From an uncultured Desulfobulbus sp. (lineage in GTDB: Bacteria; Desulfobacterota; Desulfobulbia; Desulfobulbales; Desulfobulbaceae): a stretch of 64,000 bases of DNA. Where the stretch lies: contig NZ_OY762276.1 of NCBI RefSeq assembly GCF_963665445.1, positions 3,051,501 to 3,115,500 of the forward strand. The letters are read 5' to 3'. Under the pieces are notes generated by a model that saw only the letters and a program-made list of their open reading frames with translations, did no database searches and was not told where the DNA came from. The translations under genes and the position numbers were made by a program. This document shows, piece after piece, positions 31,327 to 42,728 of the stretch (its first letter is position 1; each line of letters starts with the position of its first letter).

Positions 31327-32295
31327 TCAGTACTTCAAGCCCATTCGCTCCCGCACCATATCCATGGTCATACTCGCCTTGGCCCGTGCCTTCTCCGCCC
31401 CCTGCCGCAACACCTGACGCAGATAGTCCGAATTATCGAGCAACTCCTTCTTTTTTGTCCTGGCAGCGGAAAAATGATCGTTGATCAACTCGAACAGATC
31501 CTGCTTGAGGTAGCCATAGGCAGCACCACCGTTGACATAGAGATCATGCACCTCAGCCATTTTCTCTTGTGAAGCGAACAGTTTCAACAGCGCGTAGAGA
31601 TTGCAGGTATCCGGATCCTTGGGCTCCTCCACCGGGGTCGCATCGGTCTGAATGGCCATGATCCGCTTGCGCAGGGGTTTCTCCTCAAGAAAAATCGGAA
31701 TGGTGTTGTCATAGGATTTGGACATCTTTTGCCCGTCCAATCCCGGCACAATGGCGGTGGACTCGCTGATCAACGGCTCCGGAAGGACAAAGGTCTCGCC
31801 AAAGGTGTTATTGAACCGTTGGGCAATATCGCGCGCCACCTCGACGTGCTGTTTCTGATCCTTGCCCACCGGAACCACCTCGGACTGATAGAGGAGAATA
31901 TCGGCGGCCATCAACACCGGATAGGCAAAAAGGCCGTGACTGGCCGGAATGTTTTTCGCCACCTTGTCCTTGTAGGCGTGGCAGCGCTCAAGCAGGCCCA
32001 TGGGGGTCAGGGTCGACAGCAGCCAGGAAAGCTCGCACACTTCGGGGACATCGGACTGCACCCAGAAGATGCACTTTTCGGGATCGAGGCCCAGGGCGAG
32101 AAAGTCGGCTGCGGCCTCCAGAGTGCCCTTGCTCAAGCGCTCACGGTCCTGGACCGAGGTCAGGGCATGGAGGTCGACGATGAACACATAGAGTTCCGAG
32201 TTGTCCATCTGCTGCAGCATGGGCTGCATCATGCCAAAGTAGTTCCCAATATGGAGTTTTCCTGAAGGTTGTATTCCTGAAAGTGTTCGTTTCAT
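31327..32295 (-). CDS. trpS: Tryptophanyl-tRNA synthetase
   Basis: Class I aminoacyl-tRNA synthetase. HIGH motif as [14 protein letters not shown] motif as KMSKSYDN, with [10 protein letters not shown] at the N-terminus. 322 residues, normal bacterial TrpRS. GAGAG precedes ATG 32295. It lies downstream of dnaK but is separated by a terminator. Confidence 0.97.
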   Translation of the reverse strand: MKRTLSGIQPSGKLHIGNYFGMMQPMLQQMDNSELYVFIVDLHALTSVQDRERLSKGTLEAAADFLALGLDPEKCIFWVQSDVPEVCELSWLLSTLTPMGLLERCHAYKDKVAKNIPASHGLFAYPVLMAADILLYQSEVVPVGKDQKQHVEVARDIAQRFNNTFGETFVLPEPLISESTAIVPGLDGQKMSKSYDNTIPIFLEEKPLRKRIMAIQTDATPVEEPKDPDTCNLYALLKLFASQEKMAEVHDLYVNGGAAYGYLKQDLFELINDHFSAARTKKKELLDNSDYLRQVLRQGAEKARAKASMTMDMVRERMGLKY

Positions 32296-32370
32296 AGGTC
32301 TCTCTTCTTGTCAACGGGTTGTCTCACGGGCAAACCGCAACGTTATAGCGCAATTCCTCAAAAATTGGCA

Positions 32371-32405
32371 AAAAAAATGGGAGCGCGGCTTGCCACCGCG
32401 CTCCC
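32371..32405 (-). terminator. Intrinsic terminator after dnaK
   Basis: Minus strand GGGAGCGCGG and CCGCGCTCCC, perfect 10-bp stem with a 7-nt loop, followed by A then eight T. Confidence 0.93.
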
Positions 32406-32445
32406 TCAACGTCGAATTTCGTTACAACTGCTCGAAGACGCCTGG

Positions 32446-34371
32446 TTATTTGACTTCTTCGAAATCGGCGTCGACAACGTCATCGTCGTCCTTGCCGCCT
32501 TTCTTGGCCTGGCCGCCGGCAGCACCGCCGGTCGGGCCTCCATCACCAGGTGCTGCTCCCTGCGCCTTGGCCTGGGCATACATCAACTCGGCCAGTTTAT
32601 GGGAAGCCTGGGTCAGGGCATCGGTTGCGGCCTTGATCGCTGCTGCGTCCTCACCTTCCATGACCTTTTTCAGATTCTCGATCTCACGCTCGACGTTGGC
32701 CTTGGTCTCGGCATCCACCTTGTCGCCGAGTTCGGTCAGGGTCTTGGTGGTCATGTGGATCATGGAGTCGGCATTGTTCTTGGCCTCGACCAGCTCTTTA
32801 CGTTTCTTGTCTTCCTCGGCATGGAGCTCGGCATCCTTTTTCATCCGCTCGATCTCTTCCTCGGACAAACCGGAGGAGGCGGTGATGCGGATCGACTGCT
32901 CTTTGCCGGTCCCCAGATCCTTGGCCGACACATGAAGAATACCGTTGGCATCCAGGTCAAAGGTGACCTCGATCTGCGGAACGCCGCGTGGTGCCGGCGG
33001 GATGTCGGCTAATTCGAAGCGACCGATGGTCTTGTTGTTTGCGGCCATCTCACGCTCCCCCTGAAGGACGTGGATGGAGACCGCCGGCTGGCTGTCGGCT
33101 GCGGTGGAGAAGACCTGGCTCTTCTTAGTCGGAACGGTGGTGTTCTTCTCGATCAGCTTGGTCATAACTCCGCCCAGGGTCTCGATTCCCAGGGAGAGCG
33201 GGGTGACATCGAGGAGGAGGACGTCCTTCACGTCGCCTTTGAGGACACCACCCTGGATCGCGGCACCGATGGCCACGACCTCGTCCGGATTCACGCCCTT
33301 GTGCGGATCCTTGCCAAAGATGGCCTTGACCTTCTCCTGCACCTTGGGCATACGAGTCATACCGCCGACCAGGATAACCTCGTCGATCTCGGAGGCGTTT
33401 AGGCCTGCATCCTTGAGCGCGGTACGGCAGGGTCCCTCGCAGCGATCGATCAGGTCCTCAACCAGGGCCTCCAATTTCGCCCGACTGAGTTTCACGTTGA
33501 GATGTTTGGGACCGGAGGCATCTGCGGTGATGAACGGCAGGTTGATGTCGGTCTCCATAGCCGAGGACAGCTCTTTCTTGGCCTTTTCCGCCTCTTCCTT
33601 CAGCCGCTGCAGGGCCATCTTGTCGTTGCGCAGATCAACGCCCTGGTCGCGCTTGAACTCGTCGGCGAGCCAGTTGACGATGCGCATGTCAAAGTCCTCG
33701 CCGCCAAGGAAGGTATCGCCGTTGGTCGATTTTACCTCGAAGACGCCGTCGCCGATCTCGAGGATGGAAACGTCGAAGGTACCGCCGCCGAGGTCGAAGA
33801 CCGCGATTTTTTCCTCACCTTTTTTGTCAAGGCCGTAGGCCAGGGAGGCGGCGGTGGGCTCGTTGATGATACGCTGGACATTGAGGCCGGCAATCTTGCC
33901 CGCATCCTTGGTGGCCTGACGCTGGGCATCGTTGAAGTAGGCCGGTACGGTGACAACGGCGTCGGTGACCGACTCGCCCAAATATTCCTCGGCGGTCTGT
34001 TTCATCTTGCCAAGGATCATGGCGGAAATTTCCGCTGCGGTGTAGGTCTTGCCGTCAACTTCGACCACTGCATCGCCTCCGGGGCCTTCAACAATGGCAA
34101 AGGGGCTGACACCGATCGATTTTGTGACCTCGGGGTCAGTGAACTTGCGGCCGATCAACCGCTTGATGGCGAACAGTGTGCGGGTGGGGTTGGTCACCGC
34201 CTGACGCTTGGCAATCTGTCCGACCAGACGCTCGCCGCTGTCGGAAAACGCGACGATGGACGGAGTGGTCCGGTTCCCTTCGGTATTTTCGATAACCTTC
34301 GGGTCACCACCCTCCATAATGGCCACACACGAGTTGGTGGTGCCTAAGTCAATTCCAATAATCTTACCCAT
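32446..34371 (-). CDS. dnaK: Chaperone DnaK (Hsp70)
   Basis: ATP-dependent chaperone acting with GrpE and a J-protein. Start at ATG 34371 ([15 protein letters not shown]), with AAGGAGAG upstream; a longer frame to 34410 is unnecessary. ATPase motifs include [17 protein letters not shown] and [12 protein letters not shown]; the substrate domain contains [20 protein letters not shown]; the tail ends [12 protein letters not shown], the usual EEVD-like end. 641 residues. Preceded by grpE; neither dnaJ nor hrcA is next to it here. Confidence 0.98.
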   Translation of the reverse strand: MGKIIGIDLGTTNSCVAIMEGGDPKVIENTEGNRTTPSIVAFSDSGERLVGQIAKRQAVTNPTRTLFAIKRLIGRKFTDPEVTKSIGVSPFAIVEGPGGDAVVEVDGKTYTAAEISAMILGKMKQTAEEYLGESVTDAVVTVPAYFNDAQRQATKDAGKIAGLNVQRIINEPTAASLAYGLDKKGEEKIAVFDLGGGTFDVSILEIGDGVFEVKSTNGDTFLGGEDFDMRIVNWLADEFKRDQGVDLRNDKMALQRLKEEAEKAKKELSSAMETDINLPFITADASGPKHLNVKLSRAKLEALVEDLIDRCEGPCRTALKDAGLNASEIDEVILVGGMTRMPKVQEKVKAIFGKDPHKGVNPDEVVAIGAAIQGGVLKGDVKDVLLLDVTPLSLGIETLGGVMTKLIEKNTTVPTKKSQVFSTAADSQPAVSIHVLQGEREMAANNKTIGRFELADIPPAPRGVPQIEVTFDLDANGILHVSAKDLGTGKEQSIRITASSGLSEEEIERMKKDAELHAEEDKKRKELVEAKNNADSMIHMTTKTLTELGDKVDAETKANVEREIENLKKVMEGEDAAAIKAATDALTQASHKLAELMYAQAKAQGAAPGDGGPTGGAAGGQAKKGGKDDDDVVDADFEEVK

Positions 34372-34465
34372 AATTCGACTCTCCTTCTCTCCTGTATTTA
34401 CATCCGGCAAAAGCCTAAAAATTTCACAATATCAACTTGTAACAATGTGCTCAAACCGACGCTTG

Positions 34466-35056
34466 TCAAGCCGCTTTTCCCGGACCACTGGAAACGACCA
34501 CCTGGGCATGGCGCAGGACGCGATCCTTGAACCGGTACCCCTTGGCAAACTCACGCAGCACATGGTTGGCCGGAATCTCGTCGCTGGATTCCATGGTCAG
34601 GGCATCGTGCTCGTCGGGATTGAAGCTCAAGCCAATGGCGTCCAGCGCTTCCACGCCGTACCGCTCCAGGGTGGCCGCCAGTCCCTTTCTCGTCAGCTCG
34701 ATGCCTTGCAGCATGGATTCAAGTTTTTTGGCGGTGTCCTCGGCATCCGCACTGCCCTGCTCAACGGCCCGATCGAGGTTGTCGATCGTGGGCAGCAGAT
34801 CGCGGAGAATATTTTCGCCGGCGTATTTAAGCAGCTTGCTTCGCTCGCGCTCCATTCGTTTTTTATAATTTTCGAATTCGGCAGCGACGCGCATCAACTG
34901 GTCTTGAGTGGCAGCCAGCTTTTCCTGCAAGGCCTCGGACTCACAAGTCTCAGCGGTCTCCTCCTCTGTAATAGTCTCCACATCGCCCAGGTCTTCGGGG
35001 GTCTCTGTTGACTGCTGATCACCGACAGGATCCTGTTTGTTTGTCTCGTCTATCAC
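34466..35056 (-). CDS. grpE: Nucleotide exchange factor GrpE
   Basis: Releases ADP from DnaK. Acidic N-terminus, long coiled coil (AAEFENYKKRMERERSK), then the family signature LLPTIDNLDRAV and C-terminal beta domain (GFSFNPDEHDA-like LSFNPDEHDALT). Start is GTG 35056 with AAGGAG 8 nt upstream. 196 residues. Cotranscribed with dnaK across a 94-bp gap. Confidence 0.96.
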   Translation of the reverse strand: MIDETNKQDPVGDQQSTETPEDLGDVETITEEETAETCESEALQEKLAATQDQLMRVAAEFENYKKRMERERSKLLKYAGENILRDLLPTIDNLDRAVEQGSADAEDTAKKLESMLQGIELTRKGLAATLERYGVEALDAIGLSFNPDEHDALTMESSDEIPANHVLREFAKGYRFKDRVLRHAQVVVSSGPGKAA

Positions 35057-35178
35057 CTACGCTCTCCTTTGTCTGCTGTTGCGGTTTTTCGTCTGGTTGG
35101 GGTGTACGGCGCGGTGAGCACCGACGGCCCTGTCCATGTCACCGTTGATGACAGCCGGGCCGGTCAAATCTGGTGCCA

Positions 35179-35207
35179 ACAATAAGTATGGCAAAATACA
35201 GTGTCAA
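35179..35207 (-). promoter_or_regulatory. Likely sigma-70-type promoter of grpE-dnaK
   Basis: Minus strand TTGACA (35202-35207), 17-bp spacer, TATTGT (35179-35184). The perfect -35 and correct spacing support it. CTTGACA also resembles a heat-shock sigma -35, but no CCCCAT-type -10 sits at the right distance. No CIRCE inverted repeat was found. Confidence 0.55.
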
Positions 35208-35285
35208 GGGAAGGAAACCGGCTTTTACTGAAGATTAGCCCATGAAAAATCCCAAGAAAAACAACGACAAATGATTATTGCCCAC

Positions 35286-35325
35286 AAAAAAAATCCCCTG
35301 CCGCCGGCAAGGCGGGAGGGGATTG
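35286..35325 (-). terminator. Intrinsic terminator after the aminotransferase
   Basis: Minus strand AATCCCCT..CCGCC and GGCGG..AGGGGATT arms followed by eight T, about 25 bp past the stop codon. Confidence 0.88.
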
Positions 35326-35349
35326 GATGCAAACCCTGGAACTGGTTAC

Positions 35350-36681
35350 TCAACAGCAGTGGCCGCAGCCCTGGGACGAGTTGACATAGCGGGTGATACT
35401 GTCGGCGATGGTGTTAAAAATCTGCACGAACTCCTCCTCCTCTTTTTCAAGGAGCGTGACCCGGAATCCCTGGAGATCGGTGGCAAAGGAAGACAGCGGC
35501 ACCACGCAGATGCCGGTGGAGGCCAGCAGATAATAGACGAAACGCTTGTCTGGCTGAATATTGGGTCCGGAAACAAGCCGCTCGATGGTTTCCCGCACCT
35601 CGCTGTTCTCGATCGGCAGGCTTTGCTTATGGTTGAGCACCCACTCTTCAAACACCGCACTCATGTAGAAGGCGCCGTTGGCTCGATTGACCAGCAGTCC
35701 TTTGACGTTTTTGAGAATATCGTAGGCCAGATTGGAAAATCGCTCGTAGCGTTTGATGCGGCTCTTGAGATGCTCGAGATAGAGCGGATGCGATTTGATC
35801 CGGGGCAGAACCATCTGCGGCAGGGTGGTGGAACAGACCTCGAGCATCTTGGCGTTGAGAATGGACTGCACGTAGGTGGCGAACATCGGATCCCGATGCC
35901 GGTTGTAGACCTCGATCCAGCCGCAACGAGCCCCCGGCCAGGGCATCTCCTTGGAAATACCCCGCATGCAGATCGCGGGCACCTTGTCGCCGATCACCGT
36001 GCACAGGGGTGCGGAGGCGGTGCCGTTGTAGGTCATGTTCTGGTAAATTTCGTCGCAGATGATGAACAGTTCGTTTTTCTCGCAGATCTCGACGAGCGCC
36101 CGCATCACGTCCGCCGGATAGACTGCACCGGTGGGGTTGTCCGGGTTGAGCAGGAGAATGCCGGCAACGGCTGGGTTGTACTTGATATGGTTCTCGATAT
36201 CCTCCAGATCCGGATACCAGAGGTGGTTGGGGTCGAGGATATAGGTGACCGGCTGGGTTCCGGCATGGGCCGCTTCGGCGGAACTGTGGGTGGTGTAGCT
36301 GGGGGTGGGCACCAGCACGCGGGCTGTGGGTTTGAGCAGGCCATACACCTTGGAGATGGCATCGCCCAGGCCGTTGAAGAAGATGACGTCCTCGGCATCG
36401 ATCTGCACGCCGCCACGGCTGTTGGTGCACTGGGCAACAAATCTGCGGGTCTCCAGTAAGCCCTTGGTCGGACTGTAGCCGTAGCTCGCATTTTCGAAGA
36501 CCGCCTCGGCGACGATCTCCTTCATCCAATCCGGAACCGGCTCGCCCTTGGCAATGGGGTCACCGATGTTCTCCCAGTTGACCTGAACGCCCAGACTCTG
36601 CAGCTTTTCACCGACATTGACGATATTGCGGATCTCGTAATTCAGCTCACCCGCGCCGACGTGTAAAATATCCGTACGCAT
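35350..36681 (-). CDS. PLP-dependent aminotransferase (class I/II) with C-terminal Cys-rich tail
   Basis: 443 residues from ATG 36681 (MRTDILHVGAGELNYEIRN); the frame is open further upstream, but homology starts there. Fold-type I aminotransferase: YSPTKGLLETRRFVA, NPDNPTGAVYPAD, ICDEIYQNMTYNG, PLP lysine in ISKEMPWPGARCGW and phosphate or carboxylate Arg in GFRVTLL. Closest in style to alanine/aspartate aminotransferases; substrate not determined. Odd feature: the last residues are SSQGCGHCC before a TGA stop, a possible metal- or redox-active tail. Monocistronic with its own terminator. Confidence 0.85.
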   Translation of the reverse strand: MRTDILHVGAGELNYEIRNIVNVGEKLQSLGVQVNWENIGDPIAKGEPVPDWMKEIVAEAVFENASYGYSPTKGLLETRRFVAQCTNSRGGVQIDAEDVIFFNGLGDAISKVYGLLKPTARVLVPTPSYTTHSSAEAAHAGTQPVTYILDPNHLWYPDLEDIENHIKYNPAVAGILLLNPDNPTGAVYPADVMRALVEICEKNELFIICDEIYQNMTYNGTASAPLCTVIGDKVPAICMRGISKEMPWPGARCGWIEVYNRHRDPMFATYVQSILNAKMLEVCSTTLPQMVLPRIKSHPLYLEHLKSRIKRYERFSNLAYDILKNVKGLLVNRANGAFYMSAVFEEWVLNHKQSLPIENSEVRETIERLVSGPNIQPDKRFVYYLLASTGICVVPLSSFATDLQGFRVTLLEKEEEEFVQIFNTIADSITRYVNSSQGCGHCC

Positions 36682-36938
36682 TGCTCTAACTCTATCTTCT
36701 TCGCAACCGGCTTGGAAAAACGGGTTCCGCCTGACCGATCTCCCGTCAGGGCACAACCGCGGTTTTTCGCTTGTGGAGCTGTTGCGAGGCTCTCTTCGTT
36801 TATGGTTTAAGCGTGGAGTTGTTCCCAGGAACACCAGGCGGCGACTTTTTTCAACCTCCCCCGTAGAAAAAGCCCGCCACAAGAGGAAAAACAAGTTGGG
36901 GTATTACCACAGGGGGTAACAGGCGTCAACTGCCCTTT

Positions 36939-39587
36939 TCAGGGAGGCGGCAGGAGATTGCCGATCTCGGCAGGACCAAGGGGGGCGGAGAAAAAGCTCC
37001 CCTGGACCAGATCGCAGCCGACCTCCGCGAGGAAGCGGTGCTGGTCCGGCCGCTCGACCCCGTCGGCCACCACCCTCACTTCAAAGGCGTGACAGAAGGG
37101 AACCAGGGCGGCGACCAACTGGCTACTCTCCTCATCGTGGGGAATTTCATCGATGATCTCCCTGTCGAGTACGACCGCTCGCACCGAAACAGACTGCATC
37201 TTCAGAAAAAGCGAACGACCGCTGCCGAATGCTCCGATGGCCAGGCCAAGCCCCCATGCATTGAGCCGCTGCAGGCATTCCAGCAGCTGACTGGTAGCCT
37301 CGGTGACCACCCGTTCCCGCAACTCGAGCGTCAGCAGGCCCGGCCGGAGATCGTACTGTTGCCACCAGCGCTCGATCATGGAGAGAAAACCGGCATCCAG
37401 CATCATTCGACTGCTGCAGGGGAGACTGACCGGCAGAACCTGTTTTCCCTGGTCGTGCCACCTGTGTATATCCTCGGCAAGCCGACCAAAGAGCCAATCG
37501 GCCAAGGGCCCGAGCATATCGCACTCCTGGCTGGCGGCGACAAAGGCCTCGGGCAGCAGCAACCCCATGTCCGGGTGCTGCCAACAGGGCAAGGCCTGCA
37601 GACCGAGCATCTGCTCGTCGCCCAAGGTATAGCGCGGCTGATACTCGATGAAGAGTTCTCCGGTGGTGAAGGCCCGGCGAAACTGCTGGGCATTGAGCTG
37701 GCGCCGATTACCGGTATTGGGCAGATTTTGGCTGAAAAACTGGTAGTTGCTGCGCCCAACCTCTTTGGCTGCATACAGGGCCATATCGGCACGCTTAATC
37801 ACCTCATCGATGTTTTCCGCATCAATGGGGTAGATGGCAATACCGATGCTGGTCGACACCTGAATCCGGTGTTCCTTGGCCTGGACCGGCTGCGCCAAGG
37901 CGGCCATGATCTTCTCGGCGACCACACCTGCATCCTTGTGCTCGTTGATATTCTCGAGCACAAAGACAAACTCGTCCCCGCCGAGACGGGCCACGGTATC
38001 CGACTGGCGGCACTGCCGCTGCAGGCGAATGGCGACCTCCTTCAACAGCACATCGCCGATATCGTGGCCAAGGGTATCGTTGATGGTTTTAAACCGGTCC
38101 AAATCAAGAAAGAGCACCGCAACGCCGACCTTGTTTCGATCCGCCTTGCTCACCGCCTGGTTGAGGCGATCGCGAAACAGGAGACGATTGGGCAGGCCGG
38201 TGAGCGTATCGTGGTGGGCCAAGCGGTAGAGATGCGACTGGCTCTCCCGGAGCTCTTTTTCGATGCGCAACCGGTCGGTGATGTCGCGTGCCACCTCGAT
38301 CATCCCGTAGAGGTTGCCCTGGCGATCGAGCAGCGGTGAGACCTCGAGCTCAAAGGTATTCTTGACCCCATTGCCGTGATAGGGGTTGTGCACCATCTTG
38401 ACCTGTTTTTTCTCCTCCATGACCCGGACAACAGGGCAGGGATAGCGCTGGTCCTGACAGGGCTTTTGGCTGCAGGAAAACAGACGATAACATTTTTCCC
38501 CCTGGGCAATCTCGGCACCGTGCTCCCGACACACCAGGCGCATCGCAGCCTGGTTGATCAAGAGGACATTGAATTCGAGATCGACCACCATAACCGGATC
38601 ACCGGCACTGTCGATCACGGTCTGGAGGAAATTGCGTTCGTGATTGACCGCCTCATGCAGCTGCTGCTGGACAAGGGCGACCGCCTGATCCTGTTTTTTC
38701 TGCAGGGTAATGTTCTGATGGGTGCCGGTCATGCGCACCGGCATGTTGTTGCCGTCCCGCTCGACCACCCGGCCACGATCAAGAAACCAGGTCCACTCGC
38801 CGTTTTTCTCCTTGACCCGATACTCGATACGATACTCGTCGGTCTTGCCGGAAAGATGCTCATTGAGCACCGCCAGCACCTGATCCCGGTCGTCGGAATG
38901 AATAAAGCGCCGCGGCACTGCAGGATCGGATGCTTCGGCCCGGTAATCGAGCAGTTCCCACTGATCCGGACTGGTGTACATCTCACCGGTGCTGATGTTC
39001 CAGTCCCACAAGCCCGCCTGGGAGGCCTGAAGGGCCAACTCATAGCGCTCTTCGATCAGTTCAAGCTCATGTTGCCGCTGTTTGACCGCCTCTTCGGCAA
39101 AGAGCTGGCGCAGGGCAACCCCCAGGGACTCGGCAAGTTCGGTGAGAATGGTGGTTTCAACCGTTGTCGGCCGGAAATCGGCCGGAAATTTAAGGGTAAG
39201 GAAACCCGACAAACTCGAGGTGCAGTGAAGGACGATGGTCACCCCCAGGGACCGCTCCGCCTCGCCCTCGCCGCAAAGACCGCAGCTGCACTGCTCGCAC
39301 AGAACCACCTCACCCCTGTCGGGTTCCATGGCCCGGCGCCCGCAATCGGGCAACTGGCCCTTCTGCAGGCCGTCCACTAAGGGCTGGAGCACGTCCTGCA
39401 GACCGGTCTCGGCGGTGATAATGCCCCCCGAATCGCGATCAAGGAGAACAATCAGCGCCGCCCGCGCAGTCCCTGCACCGGTCAATCGATCACAGACGCC
39501 CTGGAGCAGATTGGCGAGATCTCGTTCCTGAAGGAGAAAACGGCTGACGTCATAGGCAGCTTCCAGCAGAGTCGGGGTTCGTTGCAT
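36939..39587 (-). CDS. GAF-PAS-PAS-GGDEF-EAL signalling protein with degenerate EAL
   Basis: 882 residues, no membrane segment. GAF about 10-170, with a Cys-rich insert (VVLCEQCSCGLCGEG); PAS about 190-310 (GLWDWNISTGEMYTSPDQWE); second PAS about 325-450 with clustered Cys (CYRLFSCSQKPCQDQRYPCP). GGDEF about 465-620 has an intact GGDEF motif and an RQSD inhibitory I-site five residues before it, so it probably makes c-di-GMP with feedback. In EAL about 635-880 the catalytic set is eroded: LQAL for EAL, GAFGSG for DDFGTG, LRER for the ELTE-type Glu motif, ADGVE for AEGVE. Hydrolysis is unlikely; binding is possible. Downstream of the response-regulator gene on the same strand. Confidence 0.9.
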   Translation of the reverse strand: MQRTPTLLEAAYDVSRFLLQERDLANLLQGVCDRLTGAGTARAALIVLLDRDSGGIITAETGLQDVLQPLVDGLQKGQLPDCGRRAMEPDRGEVVLCEQCSCGLCGEGEAERSLGVTIVLHCTSSLSGFLTLKFPADFRPTTVETTILTELAESLGVALRQLFAEEAVKQRQHELELIEERYELALQASQAGLWDWNISTGEMYTSPDQWELLDYRAEASDPAVPRRFIHSDDRDQVLAVLNEHLSGKTDEYRIEYRVKEKNGEWTWFLDRGRVVERDGNNMPVRMTGTHQNITLQKKQDQAVALVQQQLHEAVNHERNFLQTVIDSAGDPVMVVDLEFNVLLINQAAMRLVCREHGAEIAQGEKCYRLFSCSQKPCQDQRYPCPVVRVMEEKKQVKMVHNPYHGNGVKNTFELEVSPLLDRQGNLYGMIEVARDITDRLRIEKELRESQSHLYRLAHHDTLTGLPNRLLFRDRLNQAVSKADRNKVGVAVLFLDLDRFKTINDTLGHDIGDVLLKEVAIRLQRQCRQSDTVARLGGDEFVFVLENINEHKDAGVVAEKIMAALAQPVQAKEHRIQVSTSIGIAIYPIDAENIDEVIKRADMALYAAKEVGRSNYQFFSQNLPNTGNRRQLNAQQFRRAFTTGELFIEYQPRYTLGDEQMLGLQALPCWQHPDMGLLLPEAFVAASQECDMLGPLADWLFGRLAEDIHRWHDQGKQVLPVSLPCSSRMMLDAGFLSMIERWWQQYDLRPGLLTLELRERVVTEATSQLLECLQRLNAWGLGLAIGAFGSGRSLFLKMQSVSVRAVVLDREIIDEIPHDEESSQLVAALVPFCHAFEVRVVADGVERPDQHRFLAEVGCDLVQGSFFSAPLGPAEIGNLLPPP

Positions 39588-39699
39588 GCAGAGTCGTCGC
39601 TTGTCTATTGGCTCAAGGTTACAAGAGAGAGGGTGGGAGGCTCACCCCATATCACTCCCCCCAATTGGCGGAGGGCATTGTTAACACTGTGTTTATGGA

Positions 39700-41052
<1,353 letters not shown>

Positions 41053-41083
41053 GAACCTGTCGCCGCCTCAATCATTTGTATCG

Positions 41084-41180
41084 GTCTCGTAAAAAGCCGC
41101 GAAAACGGGGTTTCGAGCTTCGTGACACGCTGATTTCACATGACGTGAGATACAGGTTTTTGACTTTTTACGATGCCATC
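41084..41180 (+). repeat. Dispersed palindromic repeat, copy 2
   Basis: About 97 bp, same orientation as copy 1 (TCTCGTAAAAAGCC ... TTTTTGACTTTTTACGATGCC) with matching interior TTTCGAGCTTCGTGA and GCTGATTTCACA. It fills the divergent gap between the response-regulator and rlmD-like genes. Confidence 0.85.
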
Positions 41181-41236
41181 TTTGTTGTTGCATCTTTACA
41201 AGGGGCATACTCGCGGGAAACGGGTATAGTGCCCCC

Positions 41237-42529
41237 ATGGAACATATGCTGACAATACACAAGCTCATCCACGGAGGCAAGGGGCTCGGCACCCTGGCCG
41301 ACGGCATGGTGGTCATGGTTCCCGGGGTTCTTCCCGGAGAAACGGTACGGGTACGCGAAGTCAAGGCCCACCGCGGCCACAAGGAGGCCGAATTGATTCG
41401 CATCGAGGAGCCCTCACCCGATCGGGTCACTCCGCCCTGTCCCTATTACGGTCGCTGCGGCGGCTGCAACCTGCAGCATGCGGGGTATGCGGCCCAACTG
41501 CGCAGCAAACGCGAGATCCTACGCGAATCCCTGGTGCGGGCACGCCTGGAGCTAGCGGAAGATCAGCCGCTGCCCACCCTGCCCTCACCCGAGAGCTTTG
41601 CGTATCGCTTTCGCATCCGCCTCCACCTGGACGACAAGGACCGACCGGGATATCACCGCAGCCAGACCAACCAGGTTGTCGCGATCGAGCACTGTATGCT
41701 GGCCACCGACCCAATCAACCGGGTTCTCAAAAACCTTGCTGCTCAAGACCTCTCCGGGCTGTTCAAGGGCCGCATCCAGGCAATCGAGTTGATTCAATCT
41801 CCGACCGACGGACGGGTCGTGCTGGTGTTGCATCCGCACAAAAACAGGGGCAAGCAGAATCTCTCCGACTTAAGCAGCCTGAGCGGCCTGGCTGACGAAC
41901 TGGTTCTCGCTTCGAGCAAACCAGGCAGGGGCAAACAGGCCACAGCCACTTTACTGGCACAGGATTTCCTTATTCGGGATCACGCGTACCGCCTGCAATG
42001 GACGCCTGCCTGCTTTTTCCAGGTCAATGCTTTGCAGAATCCGCGCCTGATCAGTCTCGCCACCGAGGCCGCCACCATTCTCGAGCCCCCCTACGGCCTG
42101 CTTGATCTTTTCTGCGGTATGGGCAACTTCTCCCTGCCGCTCGCACTTGATGGCGCGCAGGTCTTTGGTATCGAGCACAATCGGGAAAGCATCCATTGGG
42201 CGGCCCGCAACTGCAGAGACAACGCCGTGGGCACGGCCCGTTTCATGGCCGCCGACGTGGAGCGCGAGTTGCAAAGACTTATCAGCAAACGGCAAGAGGT
42301 GGATTGCATCCTTCTCGACCCGCCCCGGCAGGGCCTGGGCAAGGCCGCAGCCCTGCTGCCACTGTTGCAGCCGCGGCTGATCATCTCCATCTCCTGCGAT
42401 CCGGCCACCCACGCCCGCGACCTGCAGACGCTCACAGTCGGCGGCTACAGACTCTGCCGGATCACACCGGTGGACATGTTCCCCCAGACACATCACATCG
42501 AATCCCTGGCCGTCCTTGAAAGGAATTGA
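41237..42529 (+). CDS. rlmD: RlmD/TrmA-family rRNA (uracil-C5)-methyltransferase
   Basis: 430 residues. N-terminal TRAM domain (IHKLIHGGKGLGTLADG), iron-sulfur cysteines CPYYGRCGGC plus a later IEHC, SAM-binding LLDLFCGMGNFSLPLA, catalytic DPPRQGLG and SCDPATHARDL. Methylates uracil C5 in 23S rRNA; RlmD (U1939) is the most likely member, RlmC/TrmA-like relatives are alternatives. The start ATG 41237 has no strong ribosome-binding site; a second ATG lies three codons on. The promoter region is occupied by dispersed repeat copy 2. Confidence 0.88.
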   Translation: MEHMLTIHKLIHGGKGLGTLADGMVVMVPGVLPGETVRVREVKAHRGHKEAELIRIEEPSPDRVTPPCPYYGRCGGCNLQHAGYAAQLRSKREILRESLVRARLELAEDQPLPTLPSPESFAYRFRIRLHLDDKDRPGYHRSQTNQVVAIEHCMLATDPINRVLKNLAAQDLSGLFKGRIQAIELIQSPTDGRVVLVLHPHKNRGKQNLSDLSSLSGLADELVLASSKPGRGKQATATLLAQDFLIRDHAYRLQWTPACFFQVNALQNPRLISLATEAATILEPPYGLLDLFCGMGNFSLPLALDGAQVFGIEHNRESIHWAARNCRDNAVGTARFMAADVERELQRLISKRQEVDCILLDPPRQGLGKAAALLPLLQPRLIISISCDPATHARDLQTLTVGGYRLCRITPVDMFPQTHHIESLAVLERN

Positions 42530-42573
42530 CATCCGCAATCCTGCGAACTATTTTGGTGGCTTTGGTCAAAATA

Positions 42574-42653
42574 TGACGGCTTCGTAAAAAAGTCCAAAAC
42601 TGAAGATCACACCTCGTGAAATCAGTCCCTTACAAAGCTCGAAACTCGCTAAC
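42574..42653 (-). repeat. Dispersed palindromic repeat, copy 3 (reverse orientation, truncated)
   Basis: Reads GGCTTCGTAAAAAAGTCC ... CTCGTGAAATCAG ... TTACAAAGCTCGAAACTCG, the reverse complement of copies 1 and 2, lacking the far outer arm. It lies just upstream of lysS. Confidence 0.75.
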
Positions 42654-42728
42654 CGTCTCTCCCCGTCTGCATTTTTCCAAATGGATAATCTCCAGGCCGG
42701 GTGCATACCAACAGATCATACATACTCC

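Noticed and set aside
35057-35285. CIRCE heat-shock operator upstream of grpE
   Set aside because: No TTAGCACTC-N9-GAGTGCTAA-like inverted repeat is present.
35350-35352. TGA of the aminotransferase as a selenocysteine codon after CGHCC
   Set aside because: The codons beyond run into the terminator without a recognisable extension, and the protein already has full family length.
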